Below are positions 54,328 through 64,000 of a stretch of DNA of 64,000 nucleotides, in pieces; position 1 is the stretch's first letter, and every line of letters starts with the position of its first letter. The position numbers and the translations under genes were made by a program. The notes beneath the pieces were generated by a model. That model saw nothing but the letters and a program-made list of their open reading frames with translations, was not told where the DNA came from and made no database searches. Where the stretch lies: contig JAGTTD010000024.1 in NCBI GenBank assembly GCA_018398585.1, positions 11,312,071 to 11,376,070 of the forward strand. Reading direction: 5' to 3'. This stretch comes from Simmondsia chinensis. Taxonomy: Eukaryota; Streptophyta; Magnoliopsida; Caryophyllales; Simmondsiaceae.

Positions 54328-56540
54328 ATGACCCAGATCACTTACTGTGTCTCCATCTCTATCCCTAAGGCCGATAGCCCCATTGAGTTCTTGGCACCTC
54401 TGATTGAGTCAGACAACTCAATGGTCTTGGATAGGCGCCAAGTCCCTCTGGATGCCATCCTCATTAAGGAGGACCCTTTTGTGTTTATAAGGAGGATCCC
54501 TCATCTTCTTATAAACCATGTATTCTTGGTCTAATCTTTAACCCTTCAGAAGAGGTGCCTAGACTCGAGAATATCTTTCTTGAAACTTTAAAGTCTCCTT
54601 TGCTTCATTTTGTGTCTGCGGGTCATTCTTGGAGAGTAAGACACATCTGCAAATAGTCTACCCCCATCAAGGGGTGGACGTTCTTAACAAAGCAATATGC
54701 AGACAGGGTTAAGTAGTTGACGCTTTGATATGAGAAGATATGGAAGGATCTCTGCATCTTCGAGGCCATTAGATTGTCTAAGGTCTCGCTCAAGTATGAT
54801 TTTCCCATCATGATAGCCCTCACATGCTGCAAGAACACCTATTATAACACTTTTGTCCTTCCTGAGAGTTCGCTTGGGATTACCCTAAAAGATACTGCTG
54901 CCTTAACAGGTCTTTCACCTCGGGGCTCTGTATTCCTTGGGCTCTTTTGCTTTAAAAGAGGTTGAAGCCTTTGCCTCTTCTTTTTCTATGACCTCCCTGC
55001 CCACTAGCTACGAAATATTTCCTTTAAAAGAAATTCAAAATTATGATACCTTAGGGACATCATAGTTAAAAGAAATGCTCTCTAAGTAGGAGGATCCTTA
55101 TGGCATGTCCAGTTGTGGACTAAAGCCTATTTTACTCTATTATATTTTAGAGGCCCTTTCGTCCCCACATATGACGCAGTCATCTATTATGGGGAATATT
55201 TCACGGGCATGGAGATTCTTTTCTCATAAGAGTGGTCCTTCAAGCACTTCCTTAAAGATCTATTAGCTTCTCATGAAACATCTGAACGTTACAACCTCCG
55301 ACAAACTAAAGCAGGCACCAAGGTTTTTGTTTTCAAGCTAGGCTTTCAATCTCCAAGTAGTTAGCAGCTTAGTCAGCGAACAGTGGTTCTTTTGATATAG
55401 ATGTCCCCGTTGACATAAATTCCCAGCACTAGATGGCAATCTTGTTCCCCCTTGACCTCCCTTTTTATCACTAGACTCATCCTGGTATGGAGTCCTATAG
55501 GCCTGAATGGTTTGCTAAGAAATTTGGTATGGTCTAAGATGTTCCTTTCCCAAAAGTCTAGACCAGAAACCTTTGGTGGGCCAAGATGGCCTCTTTTCAT
55601 GGTCCTGGCCTTGAGGAACTTCATCAAACCAACCTAGCAACTAGATCTGCTTATGGGGGATCCTACGCCTCATAGGAGGGCTCCATATGCCACCAATCAT
55701 TTTCTAGCATAGTGTGAAGCCTATTGGTCCTCTTTGAAGGCTAGGGGTGCCAAGTAGCATTTTATGAATGCTCTTGAGCTTGCAGGTACTAGCTCGAAAG
55801 CTACACAGGCATCTATGGTGAGGCAAACCTCAGCCAGACACACTTTTCCAAGCTAACACTTATCTTAGTGCTTGCGATGCCTTAACAACTCAAGTCACTT
55901 GCTGCACTTACCTAAGGTTGTTCCTTTGCAAGTCCTCCCACTCAGAGAAGCATAAAAGAGTCTCCCAAAACTACTAGGAGCTTTATAAGGTTGCTCTTGG
56001 AGGAGTCTCTTCCTAAAGCCACTACACCAACACCAACAGCAGGTGGCTCTAGGAAAAGGTGTACAAGTAGAGCTCCAGCCATTCTAATAGGAAAGATCTC
56101 CCAAGTCATGAAAGAAGAAGTGCCCATTTCCTTAATAGTGAGAAAGAGGAGAGTGGGACTTCCTCATTGGCCTTGTTTCATTGGCTTCTTCTCTTACTTG
56201 CTTCTCTTGAATCTATTCTAACCTTTTTTTTTTATGATTTCAAGTTTCTATAGCCCCTATTACAGACAAGATACCAGGTCTCCCTCAAGGATTCATGCTC
56301 CAGAGTCTCCTCATGAGACTAAGCCAATGGACTCAACTGTTGAACAAGCAAAAGGCTCCTTTTCTTCAATCCTGTAGGCTGTCAAAAGTGAGATACTGGA
56401 GGTGTCTCCTCTCTTGAGTCCTTAAGATAGGACCTCATTCGAGCTCCATTCCTGCTCTTATGAGAGCCGTCAATCACGATTGAAGATATTCATGAAGGTA
56501 ACAACCCTTCAATTTCCCTTGGGAGCTTCGCCTTTATGAA
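54328..56540 (+). pseudogene. Plant-mobile-domain ORF of Tat2
   Basis: The start MTQITYC is followed by DSPIEFLAPLIESDNSMVLD. The PMD core reads WKDLCIFEAIRLSKVSLKYD, YYNTFVLPESSLGIT and LKDTAALTGLSP (54730-54940). Later parts (KARGAK-like near 55740, then a basic KRCTSRAPAILIGK segment near 56060) follow the first copy in order. Stops and frameshifts are many. The shared start and order in two diverged copies show that this ORF is a regular part of the Tat family and not a chance host gene. Confidence 0.75.
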
Positions 56541-56584
56541 CCATGGGTTGGTCCTAAACTATAATTTTCTTATAAATGTATCTC

Positions 56585-56652
56585 TTTTTTTTTTGATAAG
56601 TCAGCAGTTTTTTATTTTTATTACCAAAAAGAGAAAAGTACAAGTTTACAAG
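56585..56652 (-). mobile_element. LINE 3' tail, cut by element F
   Basis: A T10 run (poly-A on the minus strand) is followed by GATAAGTCAG and later AGTACAAGTTTACAAG. The LINE at 22772 has the same layout: T run, GGTAAGTCAG, then TGTACAAGTCTACGAG. It is therefore the 3' end of a related LINE, interrupted by the LTR at 56653. Confidence 0.65.
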
Positions 56653-58744
56653 TGTTAGAGCTGGTGTCCTAGGGAACCCAATTTATATAAATTTTTTATT
56701 ACTGAATAAAAATTGTTTAGCATTATCTTTTAATTTTGATATTATTAATGAGTCTTTATGTATGTGATGTTGTTCTCTATCAAAGCACATACCATGAGAT
56801 GGATGAAGTCCCTAAATGACATTTACGATATCTATTTTAAGTGGATTAATGAGATTGTTCCACAGATGGACTAAATAATGCATATAAATGTTATTTAATA
56901 ATCAATTCATGGTTAGTGATGACTTTGGGCTACTTGTCTGTTAAGATTATAACATGGCATTTAGATAAGTTGTCTTCGTTATGTGGATAGCGATCCAGGA
57001 TGTTGTGTTGGTGTGTTACAATGAGATTGTCATACTGAACAGGACCACGTGATTTGCTGAAATCTGCACTACTATTAGAATTGAGCGACTCATATATTTT
57101 GTTTATACAATGACTCTTAATCCGTAAAATGGTCTAGACTCGTGCATGGAGTTTTGGTTGCTTTGATGCACTAAAATGACGAGGTTATTAGGTAATAACT
57201 GGGGTCTTACGCTCGTTGGGCAATCACATGAAATGTGGCGGGGATAGATGTTTTTATCAGGAATCTACTTTGTGGAATGTCCCTTAGTTAATTCGCAAGT
57301 TTTTAAGATGATTCTAGAGACTTTAACCAGAACATTCCTTATGTTGGACATTAGGAATTAATGCAGATCTATTTATTTAAAGGAACATGGAACATACCCA
57401 GTGCCTCAAGGGCTCCCACCTATGTAGGGTCTAGGGGGCGGATGTGTGCAGCCTTTCCCCACAGGGTGTTAACCTGAAAAGAGGTTATTTCCCAGTGCCT
57501 CCAACCTGAGAGTGAGGACTTCTTGTGTTAGTGAATTATTCAAAAAGGGCCGAATTGAGAACTAAGAAGAAAAGATAAGAAAGAATGATAATAGTAGTTT
57601 AAGTTGTTTTTCTCATGGACATTTATTAGAGGGGTCAATTATGAGTAAACTTTTATAGGGAGATTTAACAAGTAAATATATTTCTTTTTAGAGTGCAATA
57701 AAACTTATTTAGTAGAATTAATTTTTGTTAAATGATGGTCAATTATTATCAGAAGAAGATAATCAAATTTGATATATTTGGAGCTAAAAAATAAATTATC
57801 CCTAAGGTCTCTGCGTAAGCCTTCTAAACTATACACTCATAGAAATCAAGAGAATTCATGAGATGAATTATTTTATTTAAAGGGTTAAATAAAATTAATC
57901 ATGGTTGAATCCTAAAAAAATTCATGGGATGAATTTTAAAAGGGGAAAAAAAAAAAACTCACGGACAAATCGTAAGGTGCCACATGGCATCCTGCGACTT
58001 GGTGAGTGAAGAATTATTTTATTTTTAATTTTTATTTCTAGATATTGCTTTTATCTAAATAAAATATTATAATATATTTTTATTTATTTTTCTGATTTTT
58101 GAGCCCTGATATAAAAAGATCTAGGGTATTTGATTTGAACTATTGTTCAACCATAACAAAAGGCTCTCTTTTAGGTTTTCTTTTGATTAGTTAGAGAAAT
58201 AATTAAACAAAACTTCTTCCAAAATTAGTTCTTAAAATTAGTTTTAAGAACTACTTGATTTCACGATGCCCACTTGTTTGGTGTAAAAGGAGGAATTGCG
58301 GAGAAGATCTCGGAGGTATTGTTTGGAGCATCTATACACTTGCGGTCTACGGTGAGGTATGAGACTATCTCGCCCAAAAATTTTATATTCATATTTAATC
58401 ATTTTTTGTGGATTTGTCTTCCGATGCTATGCGTTGTTATGTATAATTAGAGTCATGATCATGTATTTAATTTGAAAATAGAGAATTTTAAATCGGTATT
58501 CTGCTATGCTAGTTTCAATCGTTGCATATTTTAATTTGCAAAATTAAAATTACCCACCCAACAATTGGTAAAAAAGCAAAGGAATTTATGGAGATAACCC
58601 TATTCCCGGGAACTATCGCACGTGAGGTGTCACGAGGCATGACTCTCTGCCCAGGGGCTTAGGTAGTGAGAAGAGTCTCCTACACTAAGTGCTCTGATAG
58701 GTACTATTTGTTGTGACCACAGTTGAAGAACTGTGAACCCAACA
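56653..58744 (+). repeat. 5' LTR of copia element F
   Basis: It ends GTGAACCCAACA, two bases before a perfect primer-binding site. An alternative earlier end is CACCCAACA at 58563, followed by ATTGGTAAAA, a degenerate primer-binding-like motif. The relic at 35513-37654 has both motifs too. A SINE lies inside. Confidence 0.8.
57392..57528 (-). mobile_element. Au-like SINE inside the F 5' LTR, minus strand
   Basis: On the minus strand it reads GGAAATAACCTCTTT, GGGGAAAGGCTGCACACATC, then CCCCCTAGACCCTACAT and GGGAGCCCTTGAGGCACTGG, the Au SINE body. It reaches further 5' than the other two copies (GGTTGGAGGCACTGGG). TTG repeats and a clear target duplication are not seen, so the ends are approximate. 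Confidence 0.7.
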
Positions 58745-59965
58745 ACTGGTATCAGAGCCAAACTTTGATTATTCATGATGTGCATGAGGTCATTAGTTGA
58801 CATGATAGAAAAAACGCTTTAAATACGAATTCATGATGAGATCGCGTGAAAGTATAATGTTATTGTTGGATATATTAGTATAAATTGTTATATGTTTAAC
58901 TGATTGTTTAAATTCTTTAAAATTCAATTAAAAGGAATGTATTCATCAATAATTTCATAGTTTTTGGTTCATGAATGTGAGAATAAGATTTTTCATGTTA
59001 ACTTAAATTCTTCATATAATTATCAAATTGGATTAGATTGGATTAGTTGATATAATGAGATTATAGTAAATAAAAATATGAAAAATTTATTTTAAATCAA
59101 AAACCCAAAAAAATAAAAAATTTGTCAGATCTGCTGACGTTTATTTAATTTTTTTAAAAAATGTTTTTCTAATAATTTAGAATATGATTCTAAAAGGGAT
59201 TATGTGATAGCCATTATTTTTCTAAAAGAGTTTAGAAAGGAATTAAAGTTAAACTTTGATTTAAATTGTTATTAAAAGGGAGTTTTAATGACATGAGTAT
59301 TAGCTATGAATAATTTAATTAGCCTTGATTGGATCAGAATAGTAATTTAAATTATTCTTGTTATATAAATTTTATTAAATAATGAGATAACTTAATGTAA
59401 ATAAAATCCACTAGTTTATTTTAAAAATCAAGTGGGAGCGAGCTTCAAAGATTGAAAAACTCACAGTCTCTAATACTGATCTAACAGTATAGTGGGTCTC
59501 CATCACTCCCCGAGGAGGATGTCGATCCGCGGAATACAGGGTTAGACTTCTATTAGGATGGATTGAGATTTAAGCAATCAAGTATGACCACGCCAACGTG
59601 GAGTATATCAAGACCTTGTGTTGATGTTCAGGTAGTGGTTTACACTTGATTAAAATACTACATTTGCCTCCCCGAGGAGCTTTGTTGTACTATTTTAGAT
59701 GCTAAGGATAGGATGGTGAATTATTGATATTTAGTAAAAGAGTTTACAGGAATATATAATAATAGAGAAACGTTCTCAACCGAGTTAAGCTAGTTGCGGC
59801 CTTGCCAATGGGGAGTAACGACCGGATAGTTTGGATCATCATTGCTTTTGTTTTAATAAGGTGTTGTGGATCCTAATTAATTATAATTGCTAAATTTTGA
59901 AAGAAAATAATGTGACATATAGATGCATAACTTATACTTTTTATTTACATATTTTTAGCATAATC
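58745..59965 (+). other. Primer-binding site and leader of element F
   Basis: TGGTATCAGAGCCA (58747-58760) is a perfect initiator-methionine tRNA type site. The 1.2-kb leader is AT-rich and non-coding up to the gag start. Confidence 0.85.
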
Positions 59966-60620
59966 ATGACGACTGCTGGTGTATTGCATTCCATACTGAA
60001 GGATAACCTTCTTACTAGACCTAATTACCCAAACTGGAAGATGAACCTAAATATTGTGCTAATCCATGAGGGACATAAATTTGTGTTAACTGAACCCTGT
60101 CCTCCTATACATGCTAATAATGCCACTGCTGCTGTTAAGGAACGTTATGATCGATGGATTAAGTCCAATGATTTAACTAGGTGTTACATCTTGTCCTTTG
60201 TGCCTAACGTTCTCAAGCATCAGATGCTTGAGATGAAGATGGAAACTGAAATGAAGGACATCTTAAGAAGATGTTCAGTAGGCAAGATAGAGCAACAAGG
60301 CAAGAGCTAATGAGGAAACTCATGTTCATGAAATTGTCTGAGCGAAGTCTAGTTCAGGAACATGTTTTGAAAATGATGGCTTATCTAAACAAACTGGAAT
60401 GCCTAGGTGCTAAGATTGATAGTCAATCTCAGCAGGACGTGATACTTGGCTCTTTGGCAAACTCCTTCACTCGGTTCAGATTGAGCTATAGAATGAATAA
60501 TAAAGATTATCCGTCACCTGAGCTGATGAAGGAGCTGCAAGTTACTGAAGGGGTGATGAAGGCTAAGGGGACTGCCCTCTTAACCCAAGCACCTAAGACA
60601 GGGATTATCTTCCAATAGAA
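59966..60620 (+). pseudogene. Element F gag, capsid part
   Basis: The start MTTAGVLHSILKDNLLTRP is chosen as the ATG right before the conserved copia Gag core: NYPNWKMNLNIVL, FVLTEPCPP and ERYDRWIKSNDLTRCYIL. A frameshift near 60262 moves the reading to DRATRQELMRKLMFMKLSE, LKMMAYLNKLECLGAKID and LGSLANSFTRFRLSYRMN. The order and spacing fit one gag gene broken once. Confidence 0.88.
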
Positions 60621-60853
60621 AGTTTGGAAAGAAAAAGAATAAGGGCAAAGCTGCTAGTGTAGCAGCTAAGCAAATGAAAAGGAAGCCTTCCGTAAAAGAA
60701 AAGTGTTTCTTCTGTCGGAAGGATGGCTACTGGAGGAGGAACTGCCCTGAGTATCTAGCAAGTCTTCCTACTAAGATGAAGAATCCATATGGACAAGGTA
60801 TGGAGATATCTTATCTGGTTGAGTCATGTGTAGTTAAAAGTCCACCAGGATCT
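60621..60853 (+). pseudogene. Element F gag zinc knuckle
   Basis: KCFFCRKDGYWRRNCPEYLA is the CCHC knuckle, but the His is Tyr (CFFC-4-Y-4-C), which would weaken or abolish zinc binding. His to Tyr is a C-to-T change. Lys-rich flanking sequence (KMKRKPSVKEK) fits nucleocapsid. Confidence 0.85.
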
Positions 60854-61190
60854 TAGTGTGTGGACTCAAGTTCGATTGACTATGTCTGCAATATATTGTA
60901 GGGGCTCAAGCTAACCAGGAAGCTACATGATGTAGAGCTGGACCTGACCATAGGAGATGGGAGGAGTCTTTCAGTCTTAGGAGTGGGAGACATTAGCTTA
61001 GTATTTAGAAGTAGAGTTTTAGTATTAAAGAATTGTCTTTATGTACCTGAGTTACGCAGAAATTTGATTTCAGTGTCACAATTAGTTGATGATGGATATT
61101 CTATTTCATTTGGAATCGATTTAGTTTCTTGATATAATAAAATGTTTATTTGCAAAGGTACTATTGTTGATAGTTTGTTTATCTTGACAC
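60854..61190 (+). pseudogene. Element F protease
   Basis: CVDSSSIDYVCN stands where the active-site motif WVVDSGATNHVCN is expected; the Gly is Ser. It is followed by GLKLTRKLHDVELDLTIGDG, LKNCLYVPELRRNLISVSQL and VDDGYSISF, the copia protease C-terminal pattern. Stops fall at 60854 and 60899. Confidence 0.85.
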
Positions 61191-62310
61191 TTGATCAAAA
61201 CTCTACTACTTGCATGTTCGAATCTAACACTATTAATTGTACCTCTTAAAAGAAAGAATCCTGAAACTGACAATGGCTTCAAATGGAACCAATGGCTTTG
61301 TCATATTAACTTTGGTAGGATCCAAAGACTAATAAGTGAAGGAATAATTGAGTCTTTAGACTTGAAATCTTTACTAGTCCGCTAATCCTGCATAGAAGGA
61401 AAAATGACTAAGTATGTGTTTAAGAGTAAAGGCAATAGATTTGGTGACTTGCTTGAGCTAATTCACATAGATGTATTTGGACCAATGAATGTTCAGGTGA
61501 GAGGAGGCTCTGAGTATTTCATCACCTTTATTGATAATTACTCTAGATATGGTTATGTTTACATGATGAGACAAAAGTCTAAATCTTTTGAAAAGTTCAA
61601 GGAGTTTAAGGCCGTGGTCGAGAACCAGACAGGTAAACACATCAATCACTTCGATCGGATCGAGCTGGTGAGTATCTTTCAAGAGAGTTTCTAGATTTCC
61701 TAATTGCAAGTGGAATTAGATCCCAGCTTTCTGCACCGGGTACGGCGCAGTAGAATGGCATTGCAAAAAGGAGAAATAGAATGTTGTTGGAGATGGTAAG
61801 ATCCATGATGAGACATGCTACTTTACCAATCTCTTTTTGGGGTTATGCCTTAGAAACAGCGGCTTATGTTCTAAATTTGGTTCCTACAAAGTAGGTTCCT
61901 AAAACACCTGTGGAGTTATGGACTGGGTGCAAGCCTAGTTTAGGATATCTTCATATTTAGGGATGTCCAGTACATGTGTTGAAAAAAAAAACCCGAATAA
62001 ATTGGAGTATAGATCAGAAGTATGTGTGCTTGTTAGCTACCCTAGGGGTACAAAAGGTGGTATGTTTTATAGTCCTTCAGACCAAAAGCTGTTTGTGAAT
62101 GCAAATGCCAAATTTTTGGAGGAGGAATTTATGATGGACTACAAAAGTAAAAGTCAAATAGTGTTAGAAGAGTTAATTGAGAAAGACACTACTTCTAAAC
62201 AGTTTGATATATCTCATAACGAAATAGGCGTATTAGATGCACCTGTGGGTCACTCTGAGATGAACCCTAATGCATGGGAACCTCATCATAGTGGGAGGAT
62301 TGTCATCTAA
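61191..62310 (+). pseudogene. Element F integrase
   Basis: WNQWLCHINFGRIQRL is the zinc-domain start with its second His shifted or lost. The core reads LLELIHIDVFGPMNVQ (first Asp), YFITFIDNYSRYGYVYM, then after a frameshift SDRAGEYLS (second Asp) and, past a stop, NGIAKRRNRM: the catalytic Glu of the NGVAERRNR motif is Lys (G-to-A). Then ISFWGYALETAAYVLNLVPT, TPVELWTGCKPSLGYL and NKLEYRSEVCVLVSYPRGTK-GGMFYSP (C-terminal GKGY-like domain) follow. Stops and frameshifts lie near 61385, 61680, 61750, 61890 and 61960. Confidence 0.9.
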
Positions 62311-63100
62311 CCTAACAGATACATGGCTGATGCCTTAATGGCTGAGTTAGAAGATGTATCTGATCCTCTCACTTATGATGAAGCACTAAGGGACAAGGAT
62401 GCTAACCAATGGCTCTTAGCAATGAGAGCAGAAATTGAATCTATGTACTCTCATAAAGTCTGGAATCTTGTAGAGACGCCACCTGGCATTAAACCCATAA
62501 GTTGTAAATGGGTCGACAAGAGAAAGAGAGGAGTAAACAGAAAGGTAGAGACCTTCAAAGCAAGGCTGATTGCTAAGGGTTATGCCCAAAAGGAAGGTAT
62601 CGATTATGATGAGACCTGCTCACCAATGGCTATGCTTAAGTCCATTAGGATACTCTTATCCATTGCAGCTCATTTTGATTATGAGATATGGCAAATGGAT
62701 GTCAATATAGCCTTTTCGAATGGCAATCTTGATGAAGACATCTATATGGTGTAACCAGACAGGTTCATTGGTAAGAATCATAAGCGTATGATATGCAAGC
62801 TGAAAAGGTCTATTTATGGACGTAAACAAGCATCTTGCTCATGGAATAAGAGATTCAATGAAGTGATCAAGTCCTATGGCATTAAGTCCTATGGTTTTAT
62901 TCAATTGGTTTATAAGCCGTGTGTATACAAACGCAACATAAAGAAAGTAGTGAATTTTTTGGTGTTTTATGTGGATGATATCTTATTCATTGAGAATGAT
63001 GTGGGAGTCTTATCAACTGTTAAGATTTGGCTGTCAAGTCAGTTTGACATGAAAGTCTTAGGAGAAGCCAACTATATTCTTGGGATTAAACTTCTATAGG
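62311..63100 (+). pseudogene. Element F reverse transcriptase
   Basis: ADALMAELEDVSDPLTYDEA starts the linker. The RT shows VWNLVETPPGIKPISCKWVD, FKARLIAKGYAQKEGIDYDE, IWQMDVNIAFSNGNLDEDIY (first Asp), a stop at 62752 (TAA where Gln is expected, C-to-T), CKLKRSIYGRKQASCSWNKR and LVFYVDDILFIE (catalytic YVDD intact). A 15-bp tandem duplication at about 62871-62900 repeats the residues IKSYG. Confidence 0.92.
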
Positions 63101-63890
63101 ATCGTAAGAATAGGATGATGTGTCTGTCTTAGGCTACCTATATAGACAAGATGTTGTTTAAGTTTAACAATTGTGGACTCCAAGAAGGGTTTGTTGCCCT
63201 GTAATGCACAGAGTGCCTCTTTCTTCAGAACAGCATCCTTCGACACCTTAAGAGAAAGAACATATGAAGAACGTTCCATATGCTTCGGCTGTGGGAAGCC
63301 TTATGTATGCTATGTTATATACTAGACCTAATATCTATTTTGCCATTGGTATGGAGAGTAGGTATCAGTCTAATCCAGGTGATATGCACTAGACGGCAAT
63401 GAAGCATATTTTCAAGTACTTAAGAAGGACTAGAGATTATATGTTGGTTTTTAATGGTGATGAGCTGATTCCAGTGGGCTATTTTGATTCGGATTTTTAG
63501 TCAGATTTAGATGCTAGATGTTCCACATCTGGCTACGTCTATACCCTCGGTGGTGGAGCCATAAGTTAGAGGATTGTTAAGCAAACTTGTATTGCTGACT
63601 CCACCATGGAAGCCGAATATGTGGCAGTTTTAGAAGCTACCAAAGGAGGCTTGTTGGCTTAGGAAGTTCCTTATGGATATTGAGGCTATAAAGGAGGGAC
63701 TTACACCTATTTCCATTTATTGTGACAATTCGGGTGCGGTGGCTAACTCAAAGGAACCAAGGAAGCACAATTGGTCCAAGCATATCAAAAGAAAGTATCA
63801 CATCACTGGGGACTACGTGGAGAAAGAGGAGAGTAAAATTCTGAAGATAGATACCTCAAGCAACTTAGCAAATCTTTTACAAAAACATTG
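63101..63890 (+). pseudogene. Element F RNase H
   Basis: After several stops the frames read NVPYASAVGSLMYAMLYT-like, RPNIYFAIGMESRYQSNPG, LRRTRDYMLVFNGDELIPVG, FDSDFXSDLDARCSTSGYV and TCIADSTMEAEYVAVLEATK. The final open stretch from 63673 gives LTPISIYCDNSGAVANSKEP, SKHIKRKYHITGDYVEKEE and SNLANLLQKH. It is the copia RNase H and Pol C-terminus. Confidence 0.9.
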
Positions 63891-63958
63891 ACTCAAAAGT
63901 TGTTTGAGTCACATTTTGATAGGACGGGAATGCATTGTGTGGAAAATTGGGTCTAGAA

Positions 63959-63970
63959 CAAGTGGGAGAT
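63959..63970 (+). other. Polypurine tract of element F
   Basis: CAAGTGGGAGAT directly precedes the 3' LTR. Confidence 0.88.
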
Positions 63971-64000
63971 TGGTAGAGCTGGTGTCCTAGGGAACCCAAT
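63971..64000 (+). repeat. Start of 3' LTR of element F (cut by window end)
   Basis: The 30 bases match the start of the 5' LTR at 56653 with one difference (TGG for TGT). Confidence 0.9.

Larger units (their letters stand above)
56653..64000 (+). mobile_element. Copia element F, plus strand, 3' LTR cut by window end
   Basis: A long 5' LTR (56653-58744) starts TGTTAGAGCTGGTGTCC, and the same start (TGGTAGAGCTGGTGTCC) returns at 63971 after a polypurine tract. Between them lie gag, protease, integrase, RT and RNase H in copia order, with several frameshifts and stops. The element inserted into a LINE tail. The right target duplication is outside the window (left flank ACAAG). Confidence 0.92.

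Noticed and set aside
54316..54534. Separate small gene at the start of the Tat2 ORF
   Set aside because: Its in-frame MTQITYC start equals the start of the first PMD copy; it is the N-terminus of the same broken ORF.
1..64000. tRNA, rRNA or CRISPR features
   Set aside because: The only tRNA-like matches are primer-binding sites of retroelements and SINE-derived sequence; no cloverleaf, rRNA core or spaced direct-repeat array was seen.

Overview
This window looks like plant nuclear DNA, most likely from a eudicot and from pericentromeric or otherwise gene-poor heterochromatin. It is AT-rich. Every coding signal I can support belongs to a transposable element, and I found no host gene, tRNA, rRNA or CRISPR array. 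The elements are Ty1/copia and Ty3/gypsy LTR retrotransposons, a non-autonomous LTR element, LINE 3' ends, Au-like SINEs and one possible Stowaway MITE. The species cannot be fixed from the sequence alone.

Layout, left to right. 1-1268: 5' end of a minus-strand copia element (LTR, primer-binding site, gag). 1490-10397: old minus-strand copia element A, split by a complete plus-strand gypsy element (2681-7833, TSD TAGGA) just before its YMDD codons, and by a solo LTR (8531-9247). 11438-15151: decayed plus-strand copia element B, with an Au-like SINE at its right end. 17341-22538: plus-strand copia element C with both LTRs and a SINE inside. 22772-23348: 5'-truncated LINE with a 13-bp TSD. 23740-24450: copia RNase H relic. 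24459-31940: small non-autonomous LTR element N, whose 3' LTR is split by chromovirus G (26211-31657). 31944-52736: minus-strand Tat-type gypsy element (LTR, antisense plant-mobile-domain ORF, integrase), itself split by a copia LTR relic (about 35455-37654), an unassigned segment, Reina-type chromovirus D (38699-44144) and copia element E (45288-51423). 52737-56584: LTR and mobile-domain ORF of a second Tat copy. 56585-56652: LINE tail. 56653-64000: copia element F, cut by the window end just inside its 3' LTR.

The genes do not form a pathway. Each element once encoded Gag, protease, reverse transcriptase/RNase H and integrase for its own copying. All are now broken. The nesting gives a relative order of insertion: for example A before the gypsy element, N before G, and Tat1 before the copia relic, D and E. 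Several breaks are C-to-T or G-to-A changes, as expected from deamination of methylated cytosine in silenced chromatin. The clearest case is element E, whose gag-pol keeps one reading frame for 4 kb but carries twelve premature stops.

No new biological system is evident. The best items for follow-up are the mobile-domain ORFs antisense to Tat pol, the purely nonsense decay of E, a poly(A)-only insertion with a 15-bp TSD inside a gag gene, duplicated primer-binding-site-like motifs in the F family, and non-autonomous element N.
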